Below are positions 36,635 through 47,983 of a DNA stretch of 64,000 nt, one piece after another. The translations under genes and the position numbers were made by a program. How positions within the stretch are numbered: position 1 is the first letter of the stretch; every line of letters starts with the position of its first letter. The DNA is from Hevea brasiliensis. Taxonomy: Eukaryota; Streptophyta; Magnoliopsida; Malpighiales; Euphorbiaceae. The notes beneath the pieces are model-generated. The model was not told where the DNA came from and searched no databases. It saw only the letters and a program-made list of their open reading frames with translations. The stretch is from positions 51,364,725 to 51,428,724 of the forward strand of contig NC_079510.1 of the NCBI RefSeq assembly GCF_030052815.1, given 5' to 3'.

Positions 36635-36860
36635 TTACACATTAAATAAATAAGGGTACTTGCTACTCATGCCCCGCTCTGATTCCCAAGTGCATTCTTC
36701 CACTGACTGGCTCTTCCACAAAACCTTAACCATAGAGATCTGTTTTGATCTTAGCTGCCTCACTTGGTAGTCCACAATGGCTACAGGTTGCTCCTCAAAC
36801 GTCAAGTTTTCTTTCAGCTCTACTATATCCGGCTGTAACACATGAGATGGATCAAATATG
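36635..36860 (-). pseudogene. pol 3' end: integrase C-terminal tail (detached)
   Basis: The minus-strand frame has VLQPDIVELKENLTFEEQ and later VLWKSQSVEECTWESE, the conserved chromodomain-like tail of Del/Tekay-type gypsy integrases. It continues the frame that breaks off at 43248, on the far side of the nested solo LTRs. Confidence 0.8.
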
Positions 36861-36865
36861 TATTT
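36861..36865. other. Target-site duplication of the outer solo LTR (left)
   Basis: tattt, repeated exactly at 43243-43247. Confidence 0.85.
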
Positions 36866-39800
36866 TGTAACACTCCTATTTGCATAACCTGGTAAATTAC
36901 ACTATTCTGGTGACCGGTGTTTGTCCGGACAATTAAGAGGATTAGAACCACAATCAAGTCACCTAGAAAAGCCCTGAATGGAAATAAATAGTGATTACCA
37001 GATGGTAAAGTATAAATAAGAAAAATAAAACATAAAAAGTTAAATGAGCCGAGGGTCACATTGATGGGTAACCTTACCGGGAAGTGACTGCGATGTCAGT
37101 CCTAACCTTAATTTTGAACGGGAAATTGTGACATCGCGGTCCTAAGGACTATTGCGAACCTAGTGGAAAAGAGAAAATCACATAAAAGAGTTGATAAATA
37201 GGTCAGAGATCCGAAAGAAATATCGAATTATTTATAAACCGGATCAGACCGGCAAGGGGCAAATTGGTCAATTCACCCCTAGAGGTGACTCCTGACCTAA
37301 CTGTCCAATAAAATCAGAGAAATGAAAATTTCAGAATATAGAATTAAATTAAAGAAGAATGGAAAAATGGAGGAAATAGAAAAAGAAAAGAAAAAGTGAA
37401 TTATTACATTACCTTAGTGACATCATGTATGATGTCAAAAATAAATTTTCATTTCCTTAATTTTTGACTAAGTCAAATGGCTTGATAAATACTAAAATTA
37501 AAAAGAAAAATTGGTTGTCTTACTCACTCCATTGCCGTCCACTCCCACTTCTCTCTCTTTAGTTTTTATTCCTCCATTAAAGCTTGATTTCAAGCTTTCT
37601 AAACCCTCAAATAAACCATAAAGCCCCCAAATTCTCCACATAAACCTCACTTTGGCAACAAGAAAAGAAGATTGGTCAAGAAATTTTGGAAGAAAGTGTA
37701 GAAATTAGTGAATTGGAAATCCAAAGAAAGGTTAGTAACTTGAACTTGAAATCTTTAGTTAAATTCATGTGTTTCTAGTTAAAGTAACTTAGAATTAAAG
37801 TGAAAATCAAACAAATTACTCATATAAGGCCAAGAGGGAATTTCGGCCAGCCAATAGTAGGGGTAGAAATTGCATAAGTGTAATGAAATTAAAGATGTAA
37901 TTGGGTGTAATTAAGCATGTAGACAAGGCCTATGCACTTTAATTTCATTAGTGGAATGAATTACAAAATTAGGGTTCTTGAGTTCTTGTAATTGGGAGAA
38001 AAATTGGAGAAAATGGTCAATTGATGTAATTGACCCTAATTGAGGTTAGAAATGGTCAATTAGGACCATTTGTGATGTGTCTAAATTGGTAGAAATAAAA
38101 GGCAATTCAGATTGGTTAGGGATCTCAATCTGGCAGTTTGACCTAGGTCCCTTTCAGGGATCAAAATTAAAATTTTACCAACCCAATTGGTGTGAGGCCA
38201 ATTGGAAATGAAAATAAACACATAATGACACATTTTTCATTTAAAGACCATGCCCAGAAAATGACATTAACATAGTGAATAATTAGGTCAAATCCGGATA
38301 TTGTGCACTGCCACTATACAAAAATGACCAAATGAACTTCATTTGGCCATAACTTGGGCTAGACAGGTCCACATGACCTGATTTTTATGGCATTGGAAAG
38401 GTATGATATAGCACTACAACTTTCATGAAGAACACTAACCCAAATTCTGCCTATAGCCAAGTCATTTTGCCACCCAAAATTAGTTGTTCACAATTGCCAG
38501 AACCAATAAAGTGCTCAGAAATTCTGGGTAACACTAAGCTGGCCAGCCTTAGTTAAATGGCCATATCTTGGGCTACATAACTCCAAATGGAGTGATTCAA
38601 AAGGGGAATTAAATTTAAGACAATAAGGAATAATGTTTATGAAGAACACTTAGCCAAATTCCCAAAGTAACTAGACTAATGGAATAGTGCAATACAGGGC
38701 ACAAAAACTGAAATTTTGAAATGTCACTTAGGGTGTTTGAAATTTCAATTGGTAATCAATACCAACAAAATTAAGACTCAACATGTGATATGTCGGTGTA
38801 ATTAGAATTCACATACCTATTAAGCATAACAAAGTCAACATTTTGACCCAATGGTCAAATGAATAGTAACACCATTGTAACACCCTCCCTGTAGCAACTC
38901 CGTACATTCTACTATTTCGGTGACAATTTTAGTCTGTTAAGCCAAACAAAGGGTATTTTGGTTATTTCGTCTTCAGAGATGATTTTTGGCCGACTTGTCC
39001 AGTTAAGTAAATAATTATTATGACATAAAATATGAATAAATATTGCTAAAAATTAAATTGAAATTGAGTAGAAAAGAAAGAAAAAGAAAATAGAATCAAA
39101 TACCCAATTATGACATCATGCATATGCAAGCATGATGCAATAAAATTTGTGGGCCAATTACAATTCAACAAGCACACATTAAAACAATTAAAAGGAGATA
39201 AAATTTGAAAAATATCAGTTGTCTTCCTCCCTTGTTTTAGCCAGCCGAGACCCTTCCCTAAACCTTTTCCACCATTAAAGCTTTCTCAAAGCTTATATCC
39301 CATGCAATTCTACCATAAAAACCCTAGCCTTCTTCACAAAAAAATTAACCTAGCACCTTGAGGAAGCTTTAGGTGGCAAAAATTTGAAAAAAAATTGAAG
39401 TTGTAACAAGCCCAAAGAGTATCCAATTCAAGGTTAGTGCACTAAACAAATTCTTTTCTTTCTTTAATCTTGTAAGCATGCTAAATCAAATAGAAATTGT
39501 GTGAAATTAAAAGAAAAACTTGAGTAAATGAAATTTCTAAATTTGACAACCATGAGAAAGTTTAAGAATTGTTGGTTTTTGATGAAATTAAGTGGCTTAA
39601 TTATGTTATTGATGAGTATAGATGATAGATAAAGTGATTTGGTATGAGTTTCGTGTGTGTATGCCATGAATTGAAAATTGGAGTTAGGGTTTGAGCATGA
39701 AATTGAGGCTTTGATCGTGCAATAGTGAAAGTAAGTTTTAATGGTCAACTATTGACCATTTGGTTATGTGTGAATGAGAAATGAAATGGTTTGTGTAGTG

Positions 39801-42800
39801 GGAATTGAAGTTAGTGTTACTGCCTTGGCTGACCTGCAGGACTGACCATGAGTCCAGCAGGTTTGGGCAGCAATAACTGGAGTTATAGAGGTTCAATTGG
39901 TGCAAAGCCAACTGAACATGAAACTAGACATATAATGGCACAATTTTGGTGAAGAAACCTTGCCCAGAAAACCAAACCAAGTTGACTTAAAAATTGCCCT
40001 AATCCGGGTGACTTGCATTCTACCTGGGCAAAATGACCAAATGAACAGTGTTTATTCATTTGGTTATAACTTAGTGTAGAAAGGTTCAATTGACCTGAAA
40101 TTTTACAAGAAGAAAGATGAGACAGAGACCTACAACTTTCATGAAGAACACAAATCCAAATTCTGATCATAACCTAGTCAAATTGTCAACCAAACTTAGG
40201 TTACCAAATCTGGCAGAACCAGTTTTGCCCAGAATTTTAGATTCTGTCCAATCGGGCTAGTTATGATGTTTAGGCCATAACTTGAGCTACAAAACTCCAA
40301 ATGGAGTGATTCAAAAAAGGAAATATAACTAGACAAAATAAAGAACAACTTTTATGAAGATAATTTTGCCAAATTCCTACTGTAAAAATGACCAATAGAA
40401 CAGTAAACACAAGGCTTGAAATCTGAAAATTTTGAACAATTAGCACTAAGCTTAGAAATGGTATTGGCAACCAATACCAACAATTTTAGAATGCAAAATG
40501 TGATATGTTGGGAGTATTAGAACCAATGTACCTATTGTCTATGCAAAAGTCAACATTTTAATTGACTAATGAAATGAATAGTAACACCTAAACTTAAATT
40601 TCAGGAATTGTAAAATTTAAAAGTATAACACCTAGCAAGATTGGTTTGGATAGGTTGGCATGCTAATAGGGTTCGGTTAGCAGTGCTGCACATGGCATTA
40701 TGCTATTCTGTGATTTCATGGATTTTAGCCATTCTGACATTGTGTTGATACTTGGCCTTGTGCCTAATGTTATTACAACTTATTAGCTGTTCTGTTGCAC
40801 ATCGGGAGATACATATGTGACCGATGGTGTGACGGCCCGAGGTACTTGATACCCAGTGCCAGTTTACCCGTTTATCTAGTCCAGTCATCCAGTATAAGTT
40901 ATTTGGGCAACCAAAAATGAAAGTTGATAAATTTAATGAAATAATGAATATAACAAGTACCAAATAAATTTATCAAAAATTTATCTGCATGAGACATCAA
41001 TACACTCACTGCATATTTATTTCCTTTTAGTTCTTTCTATTTTATTATTGGCACCACTAAGCATTATTACTTAGCGTGTCGCTTTTTGTCACGCGTAGCT
41101 TCTGGAGAGACAGATAAAGAGTTCAGCAGACCACAGACTGGGTGATGTCACAAATCTACTTAGAGTCAGAGTCACCTCTCATCTACAGTGCATCAGTGGT
41201 AAGACCTTTAGATCCCTTTTGAAATTATGTTTTTGCATTTTGTAATAGATAGTAGTTTGTGATTTTTAAATTATAAACTCATGTAAATAGTAAATTTATG
41301 TAATCATATGTTGATGTACATATTTTGAAGAATTTTGTTAATTAATATAATTTGAGAATATCTTCATGAAATTTTAGTTGATTTTGAATTTGAATGAAAT
41401 TGTGGATTAATGTTGAGAATTTGAAATGATTGCTAATGTTGAGACCATGTTGATGGTTATTGGAGTTTGAGAATGATTGAAAATGATTATTGAAAGTGTT
41501 TTTCACAGGTTTCGAAGAACTGTTTTCTCTATTTATAGCCGGTACTCTGCCGGATTTTTTATAAAATTTTTGGAACATCAAATAAATTTATAATTTCAAT
41601 AAATGACTTAAATGAGTTATATTTCACAAATTTCACTTCATAACCATTAGAAATAAATTAAGAAAGAATAAAAAAAAATGATTGAAATAAAATATGGTGT
41701 TCTGGTACACTGTATGACATATCTTACTCGGCTATGCTGTAGACAGGTAAGGGGTGTCACAACCATAATTAAGAACACAAAGAATTCAATTTATGGGAGT
41801 ATATAAGTAAAGTTTAAATGCAAATTTCAATTGTTAAAATTATGATTAAACATAATTTGAATAAATATTGAAATATCTTAATTGTGTGCTTCAGTGAAAA
41901 AGGGGCCTTCCGAGAAAAGGAATCGACAAGAGTGAAATAAGGAAAAACTAATTACGAGGTTTGTACACAATAAACTTATTTAAGTATTTCTTATTGAAAT
42001 TTGATTTAGTATGTAATATGAATAGTTTTTAATTATTTCGGCTTTGAGAATTTTATTTGAAAATTATTGTGTTACCTACCTTGTAAATGGAAATTTTGAG
42101 ATAAAATGTGACTTGTTGTTTGTATGAAATATTTAAATATTGTGATTTGAAATTATTTTTAATTCAAACTTAGCATGACAGTCCCTTACTATGTTCCTCT
42201 ACTTGTGGGGTTAAGTTTGATATTTGATCATTTTCCTCCCTCTCTGGCTTGCCAGTCTAAGGTGAGTTTGGATGAGTACTCATTAGCTAGCTAGCTACCT
42301 CCCTCATTGATTTCGATTAGTGGGGTGAGTTTGTATTGTAGTGGTCTACAATACGGCAAAGTTTAGAAATTTTGTGTCATGACCTAAGTGGTATTATTAA
42401 TTGGCAATACTGTGTTTATTAAATTATTTGACTAAATTTGTGTTGTATGAGCTTTGAAAATTATGAACAGAAATTGTGAATTATTTGAATTGTGATTTGT
42501 CAATAAATATTTTATACACCACATCTTAAATTTTTATTGTACATCACAAAGCAATATTTACTCAGCGATGGCTTTATTTTGCTGTCGCAAATAGGAAAAA
42601 TAGCAAAGTAGCAGAGTGAGCTGCTACAGTAAGAGAGAAGCACAGTTTGGAGATTTTTATATGGGTATTTGTTGATACCCTTGTAATTTATTTTGATGTA
42701 AATAGTTTAGTGTCATATGTATTAATGTAAAATTGAGCAGTTGTACAGTAAATTGTAATAATATTATTTTTTGGATTTTTATGTCTGTAAATTAAATTGT

Positions 42801-43242
42801 GAATGTAAATTATTTATTTTGAATGCAATGTGTATAAATTAATTTGAAATATTTGATATGACAATTTTGTTTTGAATTGTGGAGATTGAGTTGAGTTGTG
42901 TTAGTTTGAGTTATTTGGTGGTTAAAATTGATGAAGTGCATTATTTGAAAGTGTTTTTTCTGCATGTCAAAATTTTTTATTTTTCTTAATTATAGTTGAC
43001 ACTCTGTCGAAATTTTTACAAAACTTACGGAAAAATAAAAATGGATAAAAATTTTACCTAACTTTAAACTTCAAATAAACATTTTAATACCCGCTAGAAA
43101 TATTCACCGCCTTCAAAAAATACGAAAATTATTTTAAAATCCTTTGTAGCGTATTTAATGGGTTATTGGTAGGTGAAGTACGGTAATTCATTGGGCACAC
43201 TGCGGGATCATGTTATACCTTATAGAGGGGTAAGGTGTGACA
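36866..43242. mobile_element. Outer nested solo LTR
   Basis: Starts tgtaacactcc and ends aaggtgtgaca, flanked by a perfect tattt duplication. With the inner insertion and its extra target copy removed it is about 3,486 bp. No gag or pol is inside, so it is a solo LTR left after recombination between the two LTRs of a complete element. Strand cannot be assigned without a coding region. Confidence 0.8.
38876..41761. mobile_element. Inner nested solo LTR
   Basis: Starts tgtaacaccctccc and ends aaggggtgtcaca, 2,886 bp, flanked by perfect accat duplications (38871-38875 and 41762-41766). Its sequence parallels the outer solo LTR, for example gtcaacattttga...gaatagtaacacc in both, so the two belong to the same or sister families. 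No coding region. Confidence 0.85.
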
Positions 43243-43247
43243 TATTT

Positions 43248-44450
43248 CCTGAACATGGAGATGTGAAATACAGGATCAACATGAGAAAGGTTGGGTGGTA
43301 ACTCCAACCGATAGGCAACTACTCCAACTCTATCAGTAACCTCAAAAGGTCCAATATATCAAGGTGTCAACTTGCCCTTCTTTCCAAATCTCATGACTCC
43401 CTTCGTCGGAGAAACTTTCAGGAATACGTAATCGCCTACTGCAAACTCTACATCCCTCCATCTTGGATCTGCATAACTTTTCTGCCTACTGAAAGCTGTT
43501 TTCAATCATTCATAGATTAAAGGAACCATCTTTGAAGTGTACTGCACTAGGTCTATATCATGCACCTTCACTTCTCCCATTTCTGTCTAACACAGAGGAG
43601 ACCTACACTTTCTGCCATATAGCGCCTCATAGGGTGCCATATCGATGTTGAAATGATAACTATTGTTATAGGCAAACTCTACCAAGGGTAGCTGATCATC
43701 CCATTGACCTCTAAAATCCAAAACACACATGCGAAGTATGCCTTCCAGTGTTTTGATTATCCTTTCGGACTGCCCATCTGTCTGAGGGTGGAAGGCAGTA
43801 CTAAAGTTTAATTACGTGCCAAGTGCCTCTTGCAACTTTCTCCAAAACCTAGAAGTGAACTGGGGCCCTCTGTCAGATATTATGGAAGCAGCAACTCCAT
43901 GCAATCTAAATATTTCTCGAACATAGAGCTGGGCGTACTGTGCAATAGAATATGTGGTTTTCATAGGCAAGAAATGAGCTAATTTTGTCAGAAGATCTAC
44001 AATTACCCATATCAAATCATATCCCTGCGTCGTACGAGGCAACCCAGTCACAAAATCCATAGTGATCATTTCCTACTTCCATTATGAGATAGGGAGCTCT
44101 TACAGCTTCCTTGACGGCCTCTGGTGTTCAAACTTCACCGTCTGACAAGTCAAGCACTTGGACACAAAATTTGCTATGTCTCTCTTCATGCTATTCCACC
44201 AGTAGCTATCTTTCACATCATGGTACATCTTGGTGGAGATTGGGTGGACTTTGTACAGTGTATAGTGTGCCTCTCGCATGATTTTATTTCTGAGATTGTT
44301 TACGTCAGGCACACATATCCTAGAACCTTGCATAAGAGCGCCATCATTGGCAAATCTAAACTCACCACCTTCACCCTACTGTACTCTTTCTATAATCTTT
44401 TTCAATTGCGGGTCTCTATGCTGGGAAACTCTGATTCTGTCTCGTAAGTT
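43248..44450 (-). pseudogene. Gypsy integrase region (broken)
   Basis: The minus strand shows the HHCC zinc-binding part (HYTLYKVHP, CLTCQTVK; 44100-44333), the catalytic core with MDFVTGLPR and SDRGPQFTS (43812-44069) and, past a stop, FHPQTDGQSER with the expected Glu. Breaks: an in-frame TAA just before 43812, and a TGA where LTPxYIGPF is expected (near 43361), likely CGA to TGA. The frame then runs to the nested insertion at 43247. Confidence 0.88.
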
Positions 44451-44499
44451 TGGTCTCATTGAAAAATGGGCCAATAATACCCCCTCATTTGAAATATCT

Positions 44500-45083
44500 A
44501 AGATCAGACCTTGATCCATCAACTCATGTACTTCCTAAATCAATGGTCTCTTCTCTGCTGATATGTGCGCTAAGCTGCCAAAAGATTTTCTGCTCAAAGC
44601 ATTTGTTACTACATTAGTCTTCCTAGGGTGGTACTGGATTGTACAATCATAGTTCTTCAGAAGCTCCATCCATCTCCTCTATCTCAAATTTAAATCCCTC
44701 TATTGAAAGATGTACTTCAAACTCTTGTGGTCGGTGTATATCTTGCATACTTCACCATATAGGTAGTGTCTCTAGATCTTTAGTGAAAAGACTACAGCTG
44801 CCATTTCCAAATCATGGGTGGGGTAGTTCTGCTCATGCCTTTTTAGCTGCCTTGAAGCATAAGCCACTACTTTTCCATTCTGCATCAAAATAAACCCTAA
44901 GCTAACTCTGGAGGCATCACAGTACACGATATATCCTTCACCACTCATTGGTAATGTCAACACAGGGGCGGTAGTTAGACATTCCTTAAGCTTCTGGAAG
45001 CTCTCCTCATAATCATCTATCCAAATGAATGAAACATTCTTCTGAGTTAACTTAGTTAGGGGAGTTGCTATCCTGGAGAAATT
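44500..45083 (-). pseudogene. Gypsy RNase H region (broken)
   Basis: The minus strand has [38 protein letters not shown] and, beyond a stop, KIYTDHKSLKYIF. The stop at 44772 falls where a Trp is usual (KIWRHYLYG), consistent with TGG to TAG. There is another break between this region and the RT. Confidence 0.85.
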
Positions 45084-45671
45084 CTATATAAAATGCCTAT
45101 AGTAGCCAGCTAGGCCCAGAAAATTTCGCACCTCAGTGACTGTTGTAGGCCTAAGCCAATCAGTTACCGTCTCAATTTTCTTGGGATCCACTTGAATGCC
45201 TTCACTAGAAACCACGTGTCCAAAGAATGAGATGTTTTCTAGCCAAAATTCACATTTTGAAAATTTGGCATATAGCTGGTGCTCCCTCAAAGTCTGCAAT
45301 ACCATCCTCAAATGCCATACATGTTCTTTCTCGGTCTGAGAGTATACCAAAATGTCATCGATGAATACGATGACAAAACGGTCCAAGAATAGCCTGAACA
45401 CCCTGTTCATCAGGTCCATGAAGGCCGCTGGAGCATTAGTGAGTCCAAAAGACATCACCAAGAACTCATAATGACCATATCTTATCCTGAATGTTGTCTT
45501 GGACACATCCTCATTCCTGATTCTCAACTGATGGTAGCTTGATCGTAGGTCTATTTTGGAAAAGAATCTAGCCCCTTGGAGCTGATCAAACAGATCATCG
45601 ATCCGAGGAAGTGGATACTTGTTCTTCACAGTCACCTTGTTTAGCTGTTTATAATCAATACACAACCTCAA
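45084..45671 (-). pseudogene. Gypsy reverse transcriptase region
   Basis: A 195-codon open stretch has [44 protein letters not shown] and the catalytic FIDDILVYS motif. The palm motifs look intact, but the frame is cut off from the protease upstream by a small deletion and from RNase H downstream by a stop. Confidence 0.92.
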
Positions 45672-46761
45672 GGACAGGAGCGTCCCAGGGTGAAATACTC
45701 AGACGTATGAAACCCTTAACTAAAAGCTCTTGTAGCTGCTTCTTTAGCTCTTTCAATTCTGCTGGTGCCATCCTGTAAGGCGGCATTGATATGGGGTTTG
45801 TACCCAGCACAACATCAATGCAAAACTCTATTTCCCTTCTGAGTGGCAACCCTGGAAGCTCCTCAGGGAAGACATCCATGAATTCTCTAACAACAAGAAC
45901 ATTTTCCATTTTAACACATTCTACAAATGTATCTCTCACTAATGCCAAATATCCTTGACACCCACGCCTCAACATTTTTCTAGCACTAATTACTGACACC
46001 AAGTTGCATGGAGCCACGCTCCTGTCACCATCAAAGCTAAACTCTTCCACACCAGGTATGTGGAAATACACTTTTTTGTTCATGCAGTCTAAAGTGGCAT
46101 AATGAGTTGCCAGCCAATCCATTTCCAAAATCATATCAAAATTCATTACTAGTAAAGGAACCAAGTCTGCTGGGAGGATCCTACCATCCACTACCACTGG
46201 GCTACCCAAAAAAACCATATTCACATCTATGTTGTCACTAAGTGGGGTAGCTACAGACAAGGGGCATTTTAAAGTTGTAGGCTTCCTACCCAATCTCACG
46301 GCAAAAACAGGAGAGACAAATGAGTGTGCAGCATCCGGATCTATCAAAACACGAGCCTCATAAGAACAGACTAGAAGAATACCTGCCACAACTGCATTGG
46401 AAGCCTGAGCATCCACGTGGGTCAAGGTGAAAACTTGAGCTTCACCCCTACCCTGCATTGCAGAACCCTGAAATTGACTTCTACCTCCTGACCTGCCTCC
46501 AAATCCACGTCGTCCTTGTCCTCGGTCCTGTTGGCCACTGAACTGACTGCCTGCCATGCTGGAAGCACCAGGATACAATTGACAAGGAATATTTGCAACA
46601 GAACCCTGTGATCCCATATGTGGCTTGCTGAACACTGGACATTCTCTACCAAAGTGACCCTGCTGGCCACACTGAAAACATACTCCTGAACCCATCATAC
46701 AAGGTCCTGAATGTCCTCTTTCATACTGTGTGCAAGGTGCCAAGGAGGATCTGAACTGCAC
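45655..46761 (-). pseudogene. Gypsy gag C-terminus (zinc knuckle) and protease
   Basis: The frame has a CX2CX4HX4C zinc knuckle (CFQCGQQGHFGREC), then the aspartic protease region. The protease active site, normally DSGA in this family, reads DPDA here (VLIDPDAAHSFVS). The frame ends in SPWDAPVL followed by a junction that lacks the usual KKKDGS-type linker before the RT, a short deletion. Confidence 0.88.
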
Positions 46762-47712
46762 CTAGAACTATCAGAACTCGAATCAGGATCACCATCTGGA
46801 TCCATACCTGGTGCAGATCCTCGAGATTTGTGTTTAAAACCACCATTCTTATTATTTCTACCCGTTCCTCTGTAGTGACTTTGACCTCTGCTATCTGTGG
46901 TACCCATGTAGAGAACACCTGAAAAACCTTCTACTCTATTCTTCTTTGCCCTTCTACTGTCATCTCCTGTATAGCTAATCTCAATCTGTCGGGCTCGATC
47001 AACTACCATATCAAAAGAGTGATCAGACATCATGGCCATGTTTGCATACCTCCTGTCCAGCCCCTTTAGGAACCTCCTTACTTTCATACTTTTCTGTAGC
47101 CACTGCTGTGGGGGCATATCTACTCAGTTCTAAAAATTTTGTAGCATACTCATCTACGGATCTGCCATTCTGCCTTAAGGCCTCAAAGGCCCACTGCTTT
47201 TGATCTCTGAAGCTTTCTGGCATAAACCTATTGATGAATAGTTCCACAAACTTGGTCCATGATAATCCCTCAATACAAGGTAGTACGTAGTCTATCATCC
47301 ACTGTCTTGGCACTGGCCCCAGTACATGCTGCAAACACTCTATAAGCCTCTTATCAGTCAACTGCAACTCCATCCCTGCCTGTTTGCAGGAATCTAAAAA
47401 TCGATAGGTATCATCTGACACATCATAAGTGCTAGGCACCAACTTCTTGAAATTAATTATTTGTTTGTAAGGTTCCCCTCTTGGTGCGGGGGGTTGCTGT
47501 TGTTGGGGAGGGTGGACCATATATTATGCCATCATATCGATGGTTCTTTGCAATCCGACTAGGGTAGCTACCATTGGGTCCATGGGACCCTGGGCCATAA
47601 AAGACTGTTCCTGAACTGGTGGCGGTTGCTCTTCTACTTGAGCAGTTCTAAGTCTCCTACCCCGCCTCCTTGGGGCAGGCGCCTCATCCTGTGCTAACAC
47701 CTCGTCTGGCAC
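46695..47712 (-). pseudogene. Gypsy gag N-terminal and capsid part (broken)
   Basis: Successive overlapping frames (47712-47524, 47520-47023, 47117-46695) cover the Arg/Pro-rich start, a retrotransposon capsid-type region (GLSWTKFVELFINRFMPESF, ALRQNGRSVDEYATKFLELS) and a basic linker. Breaks: a stop at 47524 and a frameshift in about 47020-47120. Confidence 0.85.
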
Positions 47713-47966
47713 ATCTCGTTCTGGTATAGTGGCAACTCTTCTGCTTTAACGCATTTTCCTGAAATTCAGCAGCATTAGCCCACAAAAATTCAAAACGGCA
47801 TGTTACACAGCTCTATAGACTCATATTTACACACAATTGTATAAAGCAGAAACTAAAAGCAAAGATGACAATGCAAGGATGAATGTGGACCCTATTCTCC
47901 GCATGTGACTCCTATTAGACTCTTCCCAAAACTTTAGACATATATTCCCTATGAATCTAGAGCCTA

Positions 47967-47980
47967 AGCTCTAATACCAC
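47967..47980 (-). other. Primer-binding site of the gypsy element
   Basis: On the minus strand tggtattagagct starts 3 bases inside the 5' LTR. It matches the initiator tRNA-Met PBS (tggtatcagagc) with one change. Confidence 0.8.
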
Positions 47981-47983
47981 ATT

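Noticed and set aside
36866..43242. Reading this block as the 3' non-coding region of the gypsy element
   Set aside because: Perfect tattt flanks, tg...ca ends and a pol frame that resumes on the other side show an insertion.
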